64,000 nucleotides of DNA from Serripes groenlandicus (taxonomy: Eukaryota > Mollusca > Bivalvia > Cardiida > Cardiidae), in assembly GCA_031761405.1 (NCBI GenBank), contig JASEVX010000011.1, positions 24,973,238-25,037,237 on the forward strand, in the 5' to 3' direction. The notes under the pieces are model-generated. The model had not been told where the DNA came from and did no database searches. It saw nothing but the letters and a program-made list of their open reading frames with translations. Made by a program: the position numbers and the translations under genes. Every line of letters begins with the position of its first letter. Within the stretch, counting starts at the first letter, position 1. This document shows positions 10,201 through 25,400 of this stretch, piece after piece.

Positions 10201-13200
10201 CTTTAGCGGATCCGTGTCGATACTTTACGCAGAGTCCAAAATGTTGGTTTTCTCGCGGGACGGCTCAATTTATTGCTGCGTAAAAAAACATACTCATCCA
10301 CTGACTGCACACTAGAAATGCATAATTACTCGAAAGCATAACAAGCGGTTCCTATATATACACGTGTTCCAGGACCCAGCGGGTGTCATAACATGCAGCA
10401 TCACAAGCAGTGACAACTATAGCATGTAATAGCAATGACCACACCATGACGATATATAGAGTATAAAACAAAACAAAATTCTTGTTATTTTATGCTAATT
10501 GAGGACGAAAGAATGGAACTATTTAGTGTCTTAGTACCTGTTCACATGCGGACAAATCTGTGTTAATGTCCTATGCAAACACAGTTTGTCCGCCATATTG
10601 AAAAGTTGTAACGAGAAAAAATATGGAAGTGTGGAGGATATGGATTTTATCTCACTGATAGATTACAGTATCTCATCATTTAGCATAAAATAAAACTTGA
10701 TTTGTGTAACCTTATATCAATCTCCGTTAATATAAAAGGAATCAGCCGTGGCTAACGCGTCCAGGATTTGGAACCGGGTGACCCTGGTTCAATACCCAAT
10801 CGCGGCGCTGTGGTCATGTTGGAGTGCCCATGGGCAAGGCATATGTCATAAGCCTAGGACTGGTGTGTTTACGAAGGGACCATGAATAAGTGAACTGTTG
10901 CCGTGATATAACATAGATAATGTTGAAAACGGTTTAAAACCCACACAAAACAGTTAATATAAGACCTTCGAATGTCAGATGTCTATATATTTCATTTTTT
11001 GCAATGACAGATCAACATGTGAATGTTTATATATTTACCTGAGCAAAACTCAAGAAGAACAACTGATTCTGTGTGAAGTTCAAGCCCGGTAACAGATGTT
11101 CTTCTATTCCACCAGTCGAGTCAATCAAGGTTCTATACGCCTGCATAAAGAAATCGGTTAATACATTAATGTTGTTTTGTTTTCTATTTTTATACATGAA
11201 CTGATTCATCACTTAATAACTTGATTTCATTATTAGGGATAACTATTGCTATAAAAAAAAAACTCTACTGCATTATAACTGGATATATCCAAATATGATA
11301 CATGTTGCTGTCTAGACAGAGTTAATTACGATTCCCCAACAGAGTTGGGAATCGTATTGTTTTTCTTTTGTTTTTTATTATTATTATTCTCTTTCAGCTA
11401 TCCAACGATTCCCCAACAGAGTTGGGAATCGTATTGTTTTTCTATTGTTTTTTATTATTATTATTCTCTTTCAGCTATCCAAATTTTTGTCCAGAGCAAT
11501 ACTCATAAACTACTTGATGGAATTGATCGAAACTTGCAACATAGATAGATGGCAATGTGAACTTGTGTAGTTTTCAAGAATGATAACTCTGAGCCACTTT
11601 TTTGCAAAGTTATCTCCCCTTTTTCAATATTTTAATCAATTTTTGTCAGAGCTATATCTTGTGAACGAATGGTCAGATATTATTGAAACTTGGAACATAG
11701 ATAGATGGCACTGTGCAGTTGTACAACATGCAATAATTATAACTCTGGGCCACTTTTTTGCAAAGTTATCTCCCCCTTTTCATTTTTTTAATAATTGGGT
11801 GATTTGAGCTTGTATAACTCAAAAACGACAAGTGATAGAGACTTGAAATTTAGTACAAATGTTCCCAATCAAGTGATACTACTTTCTCATGTTTATTTGA
11901 GCATGACCGAATACTCTCTTCTGATTGGTCGATTTTTCGGACTTGTATAACTCACAAACGACTAGTGATAGAGACTTGAAACTTAGTACATGTGTTTCTA
12001 ATCAAGTAGTACTACTTTCTCAAGTGAATTAGCGCATGACCGAATACTCGTTTCTGATTGGTCGATTTTTCGGACATGTATAACTCAAAAAGCACAAGTG
12101 ATAGAGACTTGAAACTTAGTACAAGTGTTCCCACTCAAGTGATATTACTTTCTCATGTGTATTTGCACATGACCGATTACTCGCTTCTGATTGGTCGATT
12201 TTTCGGACTTGTATAACTCAAAAACGACAAGTGATAGTGACTTGAAACTTAGTACGTGTGTTTCTAATCAAGTAGTTCTACTTTCTCAAGTGTATTAGCG
12301 CATGACCGAATACTCGTTTCTGATTGGTCGATTTTTCGGAATTGTATAACTCAAAAACGACAAGTGATAGAGACTTGAAACTTAGTACATGTGTTCCTAA
12401 TCAAGTAGTACTACTTTTGCAAGTGTATTAGCGCATGACCAAATACTCGTTTCTGTTATCTCCCATTGTTAAATAAAATGGCAAGGGAATCGTTCGTAAC
12501 TGTTGCTACAGTTACAATCTCTAGTTATATCTAATCTTGTGAACAAAATGTATATCACTTGGAGTTTGTGCTCTAGCATCTATTGAAAAGTGCTTCTATT
12601 TTTACACTCTCCAATTGCCCTGTTTCTTGACCGTTTACATATATATGTTTCATGGACACAACAAAAAATATTCATATATCTAAATATATGTGAATATTTA
12701 TAGTATGCTGTATCATGGGCCTGAGGCCTTTATTTCAAAATAAAACTGCTATATAGGTAACCATTTTCCACGTTCAGGCGTATAGATACGTCATTTAAAA
12801 GAGTGTGTGGCAAAACTAAAATGTGCTCACCAAGAGCAATTTCGTCTATCGTCACGATAATTCAATATCTACACAATAATTACGATTCTCCAACCTTTGG
12901 TTGGGAATCGTATTGTTTTTCTACTGATTTTTATTATTATTCTTTATTCTTTCTTTCTTTCTTTCTTTATTTTTTTTCTCTTATCCAAATCCTTGTCCGA
13001 GCGATATCTTGTGAACGAAATGGTCAGATAATATTGAAACTGGGATCATAGAAAGATGGTAATGTGAAGTTGTGCACCTTGCAAGGATTATAACTCTGGG
13101 CCACTTTGTTGCAAAGTTATCTCCCCTTATTCAATATTTTGATAAATCGTTGTCCGAGCGATATCTTGTGAACGAATGGTCAGATAATATTGAAACTTGG

Positions 13201-16200
13201 AACATAAATAGATGGCAATGTGAAGTTGTGCACCTTGCAAGCATTATAACTCTGGGCCACTTTGTTGCAAAGTTATCTCCCCTTGAGGGTGAGGAATCGT
13301 TCGTAGCTGTTGCTACAGTTACAATGTCTAGTTATACTTGCGTTTATAGATATGCAATAGTTATGCTTAAACGTTTAACCTTTTCGCTGATTCGTAACGA
13401 GCAGTCTCTCCTGAAATCAGCACTGTTTGCCACTTAGACATTATATTTTACCAAATTACATGTTGGACGAAAAATAGAGTGCTCCAATTTTGTTTACATA
13501 ACTGGATATAATCGAAATATGATACATGTTTCTGTCTAGACAGAGTTAATTATATCTAATCTTGTGAACAAAATGTATATCACTTGGAGTTTGTGCTCTA
13601 GCATCTATTGAAAAGTGCTTTTATTTCTACACTCTCCAATTGCCCTGTTTCTTGACCGTTTACATATATATGTTTCATGGACACAACAAAAAATATTCAT
13701 ATATCTAAATAAAAGGGGTAACAGTCGTGTGCTGCAATACGCTAACATTCTAGCATAATTATGCTTTACTAAATATAAAAAGTGCTTTGGTAGATTCAAG
13801 TTTTGTTCTCCAACACTTTAACCCTTTCCCTCATACGACAATTCTGCAGCAGACGACTTTGAACGTATTTTGTCAAAACATAGAAAATCTCCATAATTGA
13901 ATGGATAACCTATGACAAAAAGTGTAAAACATTGTGGCAAAAGGAGAAATTGCACGTTCTGTGCAATTTCTTCTTTTGTCACTATGTTTTCAAAAAGCCG
14001 TTTGCTGCAGAGGCGTCAGAAAGCGTCTATATGAGGTAAAGGGTTAACGAACTAACAAAGCTAAACAATGAATCATCGAAACACAACTATAATCAGATAT
14101 TTGGATGGAAGAACGGATGGCTTATAGAATATTGTCGGTATGATTAATTCAACTTCATCCTTTCATCCTTTAATTCACGCTTTGACATATCTGTGACAGA
14201 TTACGATTGAAAAGATTACGGTGAAAAGCACCATTTGCATATGAGTATGTTCCAACTTTGCCCACAATTTGACAACTATATTCAATAATTAATTACACTT
14301 CCGTTTATAGAGTTTCAAGAGTATTGCTTATTTTTTTTTAATAATTCGTCTGGTTAAGAATGTACGGTGGCACAGAGGTGACATGTGTATGTTTTTATAT
14401 ATCTCGTGAGCACGACATACTAAGTCGTGCGCACGAGATACTATGTCGTGCGCACGAGTTACTATGTCGTGCGTACGAGTTCGCATGAGATACTAAGTCG
14501 TGCTCACGAGATATATAAAAACATACACATGTCACCTCTGTGCCACCGTAAGAATGGTTTAATGTGGAAATGCTTTAATTGCTGGATTGATTATTTGGTG
14601 TTTTACGCCGTTCTCAACAATTATTCAGTTACGTCACAGCGTTTCCTTGGTAAGTTACCAGTACTCCTGGTTCATTTATCCTCATACCAGCATGTCAGTC
14701 GCAATGCTAAACCCGCAACTCTGAGCACCAAGGAGGGCTGCCATTACTACCATTTTTTAAAGTATTCGGTATGACTCGGCCGGGGATCGAACCCTCGACC
14801 TCCCGCACCCGAGGCGGACGCTCCACCACTACACCAGCGAGGCTGTCTGGAAATGGGTCAAGCATTACCTTGAACGTTTCCTTAACTCCACCGTTGTCAG
14901 CAATGTTTTCTCCCTGATTCCGTTCAGCATTCAACTGTAAACATTAAACAAAATACAACTTTGAGCATCGTTATGTTCTAGGAAAACAAATCTTTAGGCC
15001 CATTTGCAACCTACACTGTTCGAGAATTAGACGAAATAGTGTGCGAGGGGTGATTCAAAAGTAAAACTACTTCCTATTTAACTTTCGTATACAGTACTTG
15101 TGTGCGAGGGGTGATTCAAAAGTAATAGGAATTTCTATGTAACTTTCGTATACAGTGTGCGAGGGGTGGTTCAAGAGTAATAGGAATATCTATGTAACTT
15201 TCGTATACAGTCTGCGATGGGTGATTCAAGAGTTATAGGAATTTTTATGTAACTTTCGTATACAGTGTGCGAGGGGTGATTCAAGAGTAATAGGAATTTC
15301 TATGTAACTTTCGTATACAGTGTGCGAGGGGTGATTCAAGAGCAATAGGAATATCTATGTAACTTTCGTATACAGTGTGCAAGGGGTGATTCAAGAGTAA
15401 TAGGAATTTCTATGTAACTTTCGTATACAGTGTGCGAGGGGTGATTCAAGAGTAATAGGAATTTCTATGTAACTTTCGTATACAGTGTGCGAGGGGTGAT
15501 TCAAGAGTAATAGGATTTTTTTATGTAACTTTCGTATGCAGTGTGCGAGGGGTGATTCAAGAGTAATAGGAATTTCTATGTAACTTTCGTATACAGTGTG
15601 CGAGGGGTGATTCAAGAGTAATAGGAATTTCTATGTAACTTTCGTATACAGTGTGCGAGGGGTGATTCAAGAGTAATAGGAATTTCTATGTAACTTTCGT
15701 ATACAGTGTGCGAGGGGTGATTCAAGAGTAATAGGAATTTCTATGTAACTTTCGTATACAGTGTGCGAGGGGTGATTCAAGAGTAATAGGATTTTTTTAT
15801 GTAACTTTCGTATGCAGTGTGCGAGGGGTGATTCAAGAGTAATAGGAATTTCTATGTAACTTTCGTATACAGTGTGCGAGGGGTGATTCAAGAGTAATAG
15901 GAATTTCTATGTAACTTTCGTATACAGTGTGCGAGGGGTGATTCAAGAGTAATAGGAATTTCTATGTAACTTTCGTATACAGTCTGCGAGGGGTGATTCA
16001 AAATTAATAGGACCGTTTATGTAACTTTCGTACACGATTTGCAAGGGGTGATTCAAATGAAATAGGACAGTCTATGTCAGTGGTAATGCTAACCCCACAA
16101 CCCTAATGTAAGTACCATGGAGGGAAAGCCATGACTACACTTTTTCAAGCCTTTGGTATTACCTGGCCGGGGATCGAACCCGGGCCCCTCCTGCATCAAG

Positions 16201-19200
16201 GTTGACATTCTACCACTAAACCATCTAGGTTTCAACTTTTTAAGATGAAATTACATATGGTGACGATAAGATGGTATTGTTTAGCGGTGTTGCAGGTTAG
16301 TGGTTAAATGTATTGCAAATACGTCCTGACGGAAGCTTACACTAGATCAATTCAAATTGAAATTCAAATATCGTAATGTCAACATTATTTAAATTTCTAT
16401 ATAATATGGCAATCGGGCATATATAGGAAAAAGATGCTGATATTTAATTTGCGCTGTCATATTTGTATTTCGCTACATGCAATAGACAAACTGGCAATTT
16501 TGACCAATCTACAGCGATACCAGACTGCACTGACGCACCAGTGGGTCCCATTATAGAGTCGTATATATTAGCCTTTCGAGAAACTTCCGATAAATAGGAC
16601 ACATTTGAATGCACAGAACGATCTGTATGTATACTCATCGAAATTCCCCGTGGTCCGTTCCTCTGGACCTTTCAATGTAATATAAAAAGTAAAACAAATA
16701 TACATATTATTAGAGATGAGCTTGTTTGTTTGCTTGTTGGGCGTTTTACGCGGCTTTCAACAATATTACAGTAATATCACGGCGTTACGTGGGTAAGTTG
16801 CAAGTACGACTGGGCCATCGTTATGATAATAACAAATTCTGAGCACCCAGGAGGGAAAGCCATTACTACCATTTATAAAGTATTTGGTATGACCCGGCCG
16901 GGGATCAAACCCGCGACCTCCCGTACGCTCAACCGATTCGACCGCCATTAAGGAACAATGCCAAATAATCGAAACAAATCCGAATGATATATGATACAAC
17001 CAAACCAATCCAAAAAGCGGACTATGGTACAAGGGAGATAACAATTAGTCATCACGAAGAGATAAACCAGAAGAAGTGATTTCCCTTGAATGAAAATATA
17101 GACTCTCGCGTACCTTTCGTTGAGCTTTGGGGTCGGTAAAGTTTCCATATTGATCGATAACACATTGTCCCTTCAGCTTGTATAGATCAGCGGCTGCGCT
17201 CGTCCACCAATCAAAGAGGTTTCCTTCCTTATCATACTGACGTCCTGAATAACACCAATCACATTAGGAATCCGCCGTGGCCGAGTGGTATGCGGAGATT
17301 TGGAACCGGGCGAACCGAGTTCGATTCCCAGTCGCTGCAGTTACGGTAGAGTGCCGTTGGTCAAGGCACTTTCCTAACCTAGTACAGGTATGTTTATCCA
17401 GCGGTCATGAACAAGTGATCTGTCGCCATGATATAATTGAAATAATGTTGAAAACGGCCCGAAACCCAATAAAACAAACAAACAAACCATTATCATTAAA
17501 ATCAGACAAAGATACTACGCTGGACGTGTACTGTGTCTGACGACACCGCATAACAGGTCGTCTCGAATTGACCTCATGCATTTAAGTCCTTATAGGCACA
17601 TACTCGGTGTTTTATGTCCAATGAATCGCACGTTTTTACACAATCGGAACACTCGACAATCACCGCTTCTGTATTTCGATTATCCGTATGGGTTATCTAA
17701 CCTGTTTTAGTTTTATACAGAACAATTTTGTAAGCGACAATTTGATTGGCTGACATAAAGGTCAATCTAAGTCGACCTGTCATCAGATCTAAATACGAGC
17801 GGGCGAAAGCTTAGGTCTGGTTGATAAGTCATTCATTTTCCATAGAAGATCATTATAGCATTATTATTATTATAGTTTGTTCCCAACAAGTCAAGCTACA
17901 CAGAAACCTGTATCAAAATAAACATTTTTCGTTTTATGAGGTGAAATAGAAGGTCACCCTTATCCCGCACTGATTTTACTTTCAAATTCAGGAAATACAG
18001 GATGTTCTGAAAATGGCTCTCAGAGTGTCAATATAGCTAAAAGCAAACAATGTTTCGTTATAAATCAGGCAGAGGTTATTTAACTTTATCAAAAAAACAC
18101 CTTTCAACTCTCAACAAAATCATTATTGTCCAATGGGAGATAACTTCAGTCTTATAAATTCATCCTACAAAATTGTCCGCCCGGCAAGCCGATCCGATTT
18201 ACCTCCCTTTGACCATGTGTTGAATTTATTTGATGAATTACACATAGGGACTCTTGACAAATAAAGTAATTGCTCTTAACACTTTCAGCGCCAAAGGCAA
18301 CATTGAGGTTTTTGCAAACAATACTGATTCAAGTGAGTCAATTCGTAACGAGCTGTCTCACCTGAAATCAGCATTGTTTGCCTTTTAGTTATCAAAATTG
18401 TCTAAACTTCTTTGATTACATGAGTGATGGAGATGCCTGATTTTGAATATGGAAGAGTCTACTTTAAACAATTCGGGGCTGAAAGAGTTAATGAGTTTAT
18501 TCCAACTTTATAATAAATATATTCCTATTTTACATCGATGTGTTTAAGAATTCTTGCAGATTGTTATGATAAGGGATATGGGAACAGATTGATGTCATAG
18601 TAAACATTACAATGATCAAGAAGTACACATGTGTTTGTAATCACAAACATTACAATAGAAAAACGTTACCCATATCGTCGAATCCGTGTGTGATTTCATG
18701 TCCAATCATAAATCCAATGCCGCCATAATTTAGATATCTAAAACCAACAAAGACAATGTAAGTCTGGAGATACCCATCGAATGCAAGAACTATATATCTT
18801 ATTTAACCGTTACAACTTGACGTGCAATCACAGCATCATTGTTTGGGACGGTTTCGACATCAAATATGGCAGTTGTATCAATACGTGTGACAACATTGTC
18901 ATTCCATGTTGTGAGGTGAACATTTACCTCGAAATTGCATGTTTGTCTGAATCAATGCTGATCACGACCATATAGTAGTTTATTTTCCTGCAGCACGTAT
19001 ACGAATATTTGGGATATACTTTACTTACTTTAGTTTCAAAAGGCTTTAAACACTTACTGACAGCCATACATATAAAACAATGCAGTATTTTAACTGAAAG
19101 GGGGGTGGGGGGGGGGGGGGGTCAGTATATCAACGATTGAAGTACACTCAGGCTGCGACGTTTAGGACACGGCGTCTAAGCACATTCACAGCGTCTAGTT

Positions 19201-19418
19201 CACCTATTTATGCGTTCCACACACTAGTATTTCATACAACAGCCCTTACAAACAACAGGCTTATTTTCCATATTGACTGTTGTCCAATTGGTAAAAGACG
19301 AATGAAGCGTGTCGCATTTGCTTTTGTCAAACGACGGAAATAATTTCTAAAAGACGAATGAAGCGTGTCGCATTTGCTTTTGTCAAACGACGGAAATAAT
19401 TTCTCAATCAATCAATCG

Positions 19419-19454
<36 letters not shown>

Positions 19455-22400
19455 GTCAATACATAAATGAATAAATAAATAAATCACTCAATCAATCAAT
19501 CAATCAATCAATCACTCAATCAGAAATGTTAATATTACCTTGGGTGACCGATGTGGAAGTAAGATGGCTGCAATATTCCTGCCGGAAACGCTGTAATGAA
19601 AATCAATAACATATATTCGAAGCTGTGCAAAAATACTATCTTCTGAATAGCATTTCCCTGTCTATGGTAACTACACCTATTTTTTAGCCTCCAAATTACT
19701 AATTGTGCCTAGATATATTCTTTGTATGTGTGAAAGGGTTAACTTAATTTAAGAAACAGATACCACTTCATCATGTACCGATATGTAGTTTTGTCTTTTA
19801 AATAATTGTTTAACCCTTTCCAACATAACTCAACTTTGAAAACGTATCGGCAATAATTTTAATCGCCATTCGTTTAGTAAATGAAAATATGGTTATTGAA
19901 TCGAATTCTTAACAGTGTGCCAAATTGAGAAATTACTTATTATGAGCAATTTCTTCTTTTGTCAAAGTGTTTTCAAAAGTCTCTTGCTTCTAAGGCGTCA
20001 AAAGGGACTACATGTAGTAAAGGGTTAATATGTTATATCCCTAGAAGCTGCATAAGCTTTATGTCAATACACTAATGTAATGTCGGTTTAAGTAATTTGT
20101 TTCCCACGTTCAACAGATCTGCAGCATGCAACTTAAATAATATATATGCACAACTATGGAAACTAACTATAAATAGAAGTTTAATTAACTGAAACATTGT
20201 GGCAAAATAAGAATGGCTCATTATCAGCAATTTCTCATTTCTAAAGACGTCTGCTGCATATTCGTCAAAATGCGTCTGCAAGTGGAAAAAGGATGAAGCC
20301 AGAGAATTGTCTTACTTATCAGATTTCTTTGTTGGTGGTAAAATGCATTAACGGTTGTGGGCGAGGTCAGCCACCTGCAAAATAAATATATATTTTTTAA
20401 TATTTTCCAACATGCAGATATATTTTAACTAATTTTTGCAATTGATGACTTTTGAAAAAAGTGCTAGCAAAAAGACAAAAACCTCCCTTTTCCTGAATAA
20501 GTATGGTTTACTCTAATCGACAGTTATCCTCTCATTTATACAGATTGTTCATATCTGTGCATAGACTAACCCAAAGTAGTCGGCTCACAATACAGATTCA
20601 GTTGAGTCAGCTCGTAACGAGCTGTCTCACCTGAAATCTGCATTGTTTGGCTGTGAGTAATAAAAATATACCAAAAATCCTATAACATGAAAATAGAGTC
20701 GTCCGAGTTTGAACATGGAAGAGTCAACTTTAAACAATTCGGCGCTGAAAGGGTTAAATACAGATGAACATTATATTGTCTGGCTGAAGGTCAACCAACG
20801 CATATAAATGTAGATTATTACTTGTATTCTAAAGAAAGATTATTACATGTGCACAACAGTACGAGACAACACCACGAGTTATTATTTGCTATAACTATCA
20901 ACACCGGTGCATTCACTTCAGAGGAAAAACCTACATTCCAAAGTTTTCACAAAACAAGCGGAGATAAAGATCAGCAAGCGAAGATCAAGATCAAACTCCA
21001 CCCTGTACGTGTCTAGTAGTACAGACAACTGGGAAACTAACTGATCGAACACCGGGTATGACAGCAACCCGACTTTACAAACAAGATATCGAATCTTAAT
21101 TACGAATAGGTTCGTGGCATTGACATTTCTTTTTCGTATGACGAGATCAGTCATTGTTGATGAATTGTTACAAATGCGTTTCGTTTAACTCTTTCAGCGC
21201 CGCAGGCAATATTGAGGTTTTTGCAAACAATGCAGATTCAGGTGAGTCAGCTCGTAACGAGCTGTCTGACCTGAAATCAGCATTGTTTGCCTTCTAGTTA
21301 CAAAAATAGTCCAAAACTTTCATTAATTGAGAAATGGACACACCCGATTTTGAACAAGGAAGAGTCTACTTTAAGCAATTAGGCGCTGAAAGAGTTAAAC
21401 ACATATATCTGGTTTTTTTCTCTTTAATTATTCTAAATGCCTTACCTTCTCCTGTCACTGAGATCATTGATGCCACGCAGACTGGACAGAGATTGTTTAC
21501 CATCGTATTGTAGTACGTTCACGATATTCTCAAAATAAGTGTCTGGATCCATCGTCAGCTATGTAAAAGATAACATTCACACAGAGTAATATAGAAAGAG
21601 CAGTATATTACAATTTTAAACCCTTTCCCACATATGGACACTTTCTGGCGCCTCTGTAGGAGACAACCTTTGAAAACATTCTGGCAACAAGGAGGACTTG
21701 CTCATAATGAGCAATTTCTCCTTTGCCAAAATGTTTTCAACTTTATTCAATAAGTGTTTTTTTCATTGGTATAGAGTTTCCATATTTTAGACTAAATGTT
21801 TTCAAAGTCGTCTCCAACAAATTTGTTGTATGTGGGAAAGGGTTAACATGTTTTTTTCGTATCACGCATTTTACATTTATCCAAGATTCGAAGAAGAAAG
21901 AACACTGGTACACTGGTAACAGAGAGCGCGAGGGGTTTTATTTTTTGTTAAAAACTAACAATGTTGTGACTCTAAAAAAAGTAGCTATTTTCGTTTAAAA
22001 AATTATGAAAATGGTCGACAATCAAAACATTGCCGTAAATCTTGATCTACATCATTTGTGAGAACTATGTACCCACATGTACATGTATATATTGCCATCA
22101 AACATCGTTTTCAAGAAGAAAAGGTTGTATGCTGTATTATGGGCCTGAGGCCTTTATTTACAAATATAATTTCTGTACATATGATCCGTGCTTTGGGTAA
22201 ACCGACCTAAGCGTATGTAGGCTAAGTATATATAACCCCCCTATATCTTGGTTATAACTATGTGGTCACGTGACTGTAATTATATATTGCCAATGTATAC
22301 ATACATGTATCAATCATTAATCAATGTTACTCCTCATGCTGAACATTATCTGTACCTGAGAGAAATTAAGATACTTGGTCCAATACCACCAACCTTACTT

Positions 22401-25400
22401 AGCGCTAAGTAATAATTGAATTTAAAGGCATATTTCATCATTTTTGTTTTCCATAATATTTTGTAAAACATGAATGGTGGAATGTTTTTTAAATACATGA
22501 CTAAGTTGACATAGATAGTTACCTTGCTGACTAACAAAGCTTGCTATGCAATGAAACCTTTCGATATATTTATAAGGGAAACATAACTGATGAAAAATGC
22601 TTGTAAGTATTACTCAGGCTTGATACCGGATTCTTCCGCCAATACTGAGCAAGATTACATGTACGTGATTCGGGTGTCTCCGGCCATCTCACCAACAATA
22701 TGTGGGTTTCCAGATGCATGTTTTTAACAGTAATTGCGTAATTACGGAGTTATTCACACATGACATCTGCATAGTTTCAGTATTCAATAAGAATTGGTGA
22801 ACTTTATTTGCAGTGCGCACACTATATTTTGACGACTGTGTGGTCAACATCCGTTAGAAAATCGTTTCGACCGCAATAGTCCGGTTAAATTGCTCTGCAA
22901 TTGGACTGGACTAAAATTGATAATTGACTTACCTCGGCATACATTTCACTGAGATAGTCATCGTCGAATATGTATTCTGGGTAACCAATAACTTCTACGA
23001 TGTAGTCAGCCTAAATTGGGAAACGATCTTCAAATTACTGATGGCAAGAAAAATACAAACTTTCTTATTTTAATTTTTATAAAATTTATAATAAATCGTG
23101 GAAGACAGTGGTGCAGTGGTAGAGCGTCGGCCTCTCGTACTAAATGTTTCGGCATCGAATCCCGTGATGATTAGGTTCTGCATTTGCTCTTTTTCCACAC
23201 ATACGACACGAAAAGTGGTTTAGTGACCAGGAACCAAACATCGAGCGTAATTAACATAAGCTTAAAGCTCGTTTCGAAATCGAAGTAAAGTAAAATAGTT
23301 TAAACTATTAAACTATAATAAACTACGAAAGCAGCACAAATATGTATTTGTATGCAAAGTAGCTGTTTTGACAATCAGGTCTGAACGAAAGATTGCTACT
23401 GCAACGGAGTTTATGTCTGATTTTTATAACACCTTTGCACAAATAAACGAAGATATTTACGTTACAATAACGATAGAAAAATTATTTTTAAAAAATATTT
23501 ATATCAATTGAAATTAGCATTGATTGAAAAATATCTAACATAACCTAAGTAATAGTACACGTATATTAGGTTTGTTATGCAAATTAATTGTTTGGTTCTT
23601 TACATGACGTTTAGTGCCTATTTCAACAGTTATTCAGTTATATCAGGGCGTTTCTTGGTAGGTTATCAGTACTACTGGTCCATTTATCCTGACATCAGTG
23701 AGTTAGTCGTAATACGATCCATCACAACCCTGATCGCAAAGGTAGGAAAGCCCTTGTTACCATATTTTGAGTCTAATGAAAGTTAAACACGATCCTGATT
23801 ATCTTGTTTTAAGACGGAGCAGCATGACTTTATGAAATCTATAACAGGGTCACCTAGATAAGGAAATATTCTAAAACAGTTTCTGAGAAGTTATTTTCAA
23901 AATATTTACTTTGAACCCCATTCTTGAAGACGACGTTATAAGGAATATGCATGGTTCCCAAATCCTTGAACATTGAGAGGCTGGTTACCATGAGATGTGC
24001 ATCACATTCGGTAGTTACAAAGAAACGTTTATAAAACGTTAGGGACGACGGACACAGGGTGATCAGAATAACTCAGATGGTATACAAAGTCTAAGTAACA
24101 ACCGGCCAAATACCTTTTCCTTTGCCACTTCTTTCATTTTCGAATCCATCCAATCGAGCGTATTGACGATGTCTTTAAAAGCAGACCTGATATTATTAAT
24201 CATTTCTAGAACCTGAAGATGATAGATAAATAAAGCATTGACAATAATGACTCCATAACGTATCAGGGACACAACATATATACTTGTCTGTAATCGCAAA
24301 AAGGCGTCTGGCAGACCGTTAACACCATCTGCAACATGATAGATTTGTTTTAGATGGTCGTGTAATGCTTTAAGGGGATCTTTGTAACATCGATCTCATA
24401 AACGGTCCAGAATAAATGCCATTGTACTCGACAGGTTGCACTCTCTTACTAAATAGGTTGCAATCGCCTCGGATAACAGCATTTCCCTCATGTTGACACT
24501 ATGTACTGTCCTATCACACTGGAAGCCATGCGACATTTATATTTTGTCACCATAGGAATTTACTTTTGTCGAATAAAATTGATTTGAGCCGAGAAACATG
24601 AAGGCTGCTGGAATGTGTTCCAACCTAACCCAAGAGTTTAAGTATTACTTAGCGCTAAGTATGTTAAGTGGAATTCGATCCAGGACTGTTATCTTAATAA
24701 GTGATTAGCACGTTTTACCTCTTTCTTCGATTCCTTACTAAAGTAGCGTTCTACGAACAACCGCCCCAGGACCATTTGGAATGGACTTTTCAGGTATCGA
24801 ATACAGTCCTTCCATCTTGGCCTAGACGATTTCTGACCATACAATGCCTGCAACGCAATGATACGAATAAAAGAAGTACATTTCATCCTCTTATAACGGC
24901 ACCTCTCTACAGTAAAAATCCTCTTTAGAGCACCAATTAATTATTTTCCTCATCTTATGAAAAGTGAATGAAACATCAAATAACTCACACATTAATATAC
25001 ATGTATTCAAAATGGATAGAGACACAAGAAATTCCCCCTTTCCTATACTATTTCCACGATGGTCTTCTTTTAGAGGCTTCAAAATGTGTTTCCTTCAATA
25101 AAAATGTCATCCTCTATTGGACGATATAACAGCTTATCATCTTTGACCAATCTAATGTCGCTCTGGAGAGCTCATACTGTATCAAAACTTGATCAACGAT
25201 TCAATATGTCCTTCCACTATTAGGCAAACTCAGGTTTTTAAGGTACTAATTGGCTGTTGATCAGCCTGGCCCGCGGACTTTTAGGTATACTTAGACATAC
25301 ATGACTTGAATGTAGTTGTTGAATAAGGCACAGTTTATTTACTCTTTAAATACAAAACAATCAATTCGAATAGATAAAACCGTCATAACCTTGTTGTATT

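Noticed and set aside
15391..15891. Two identical 74-codon minus-strand frames
   Set aside because: They are the 55-bp satellite read through five units; there is no start context or domain.
16444..16638. 64-codon minus-strand frame between peptidase exons 18 and 19
   Set aside because: Exons 18 and 19 join in phase with full family continuity, leaving no room for it; no domain recognised.
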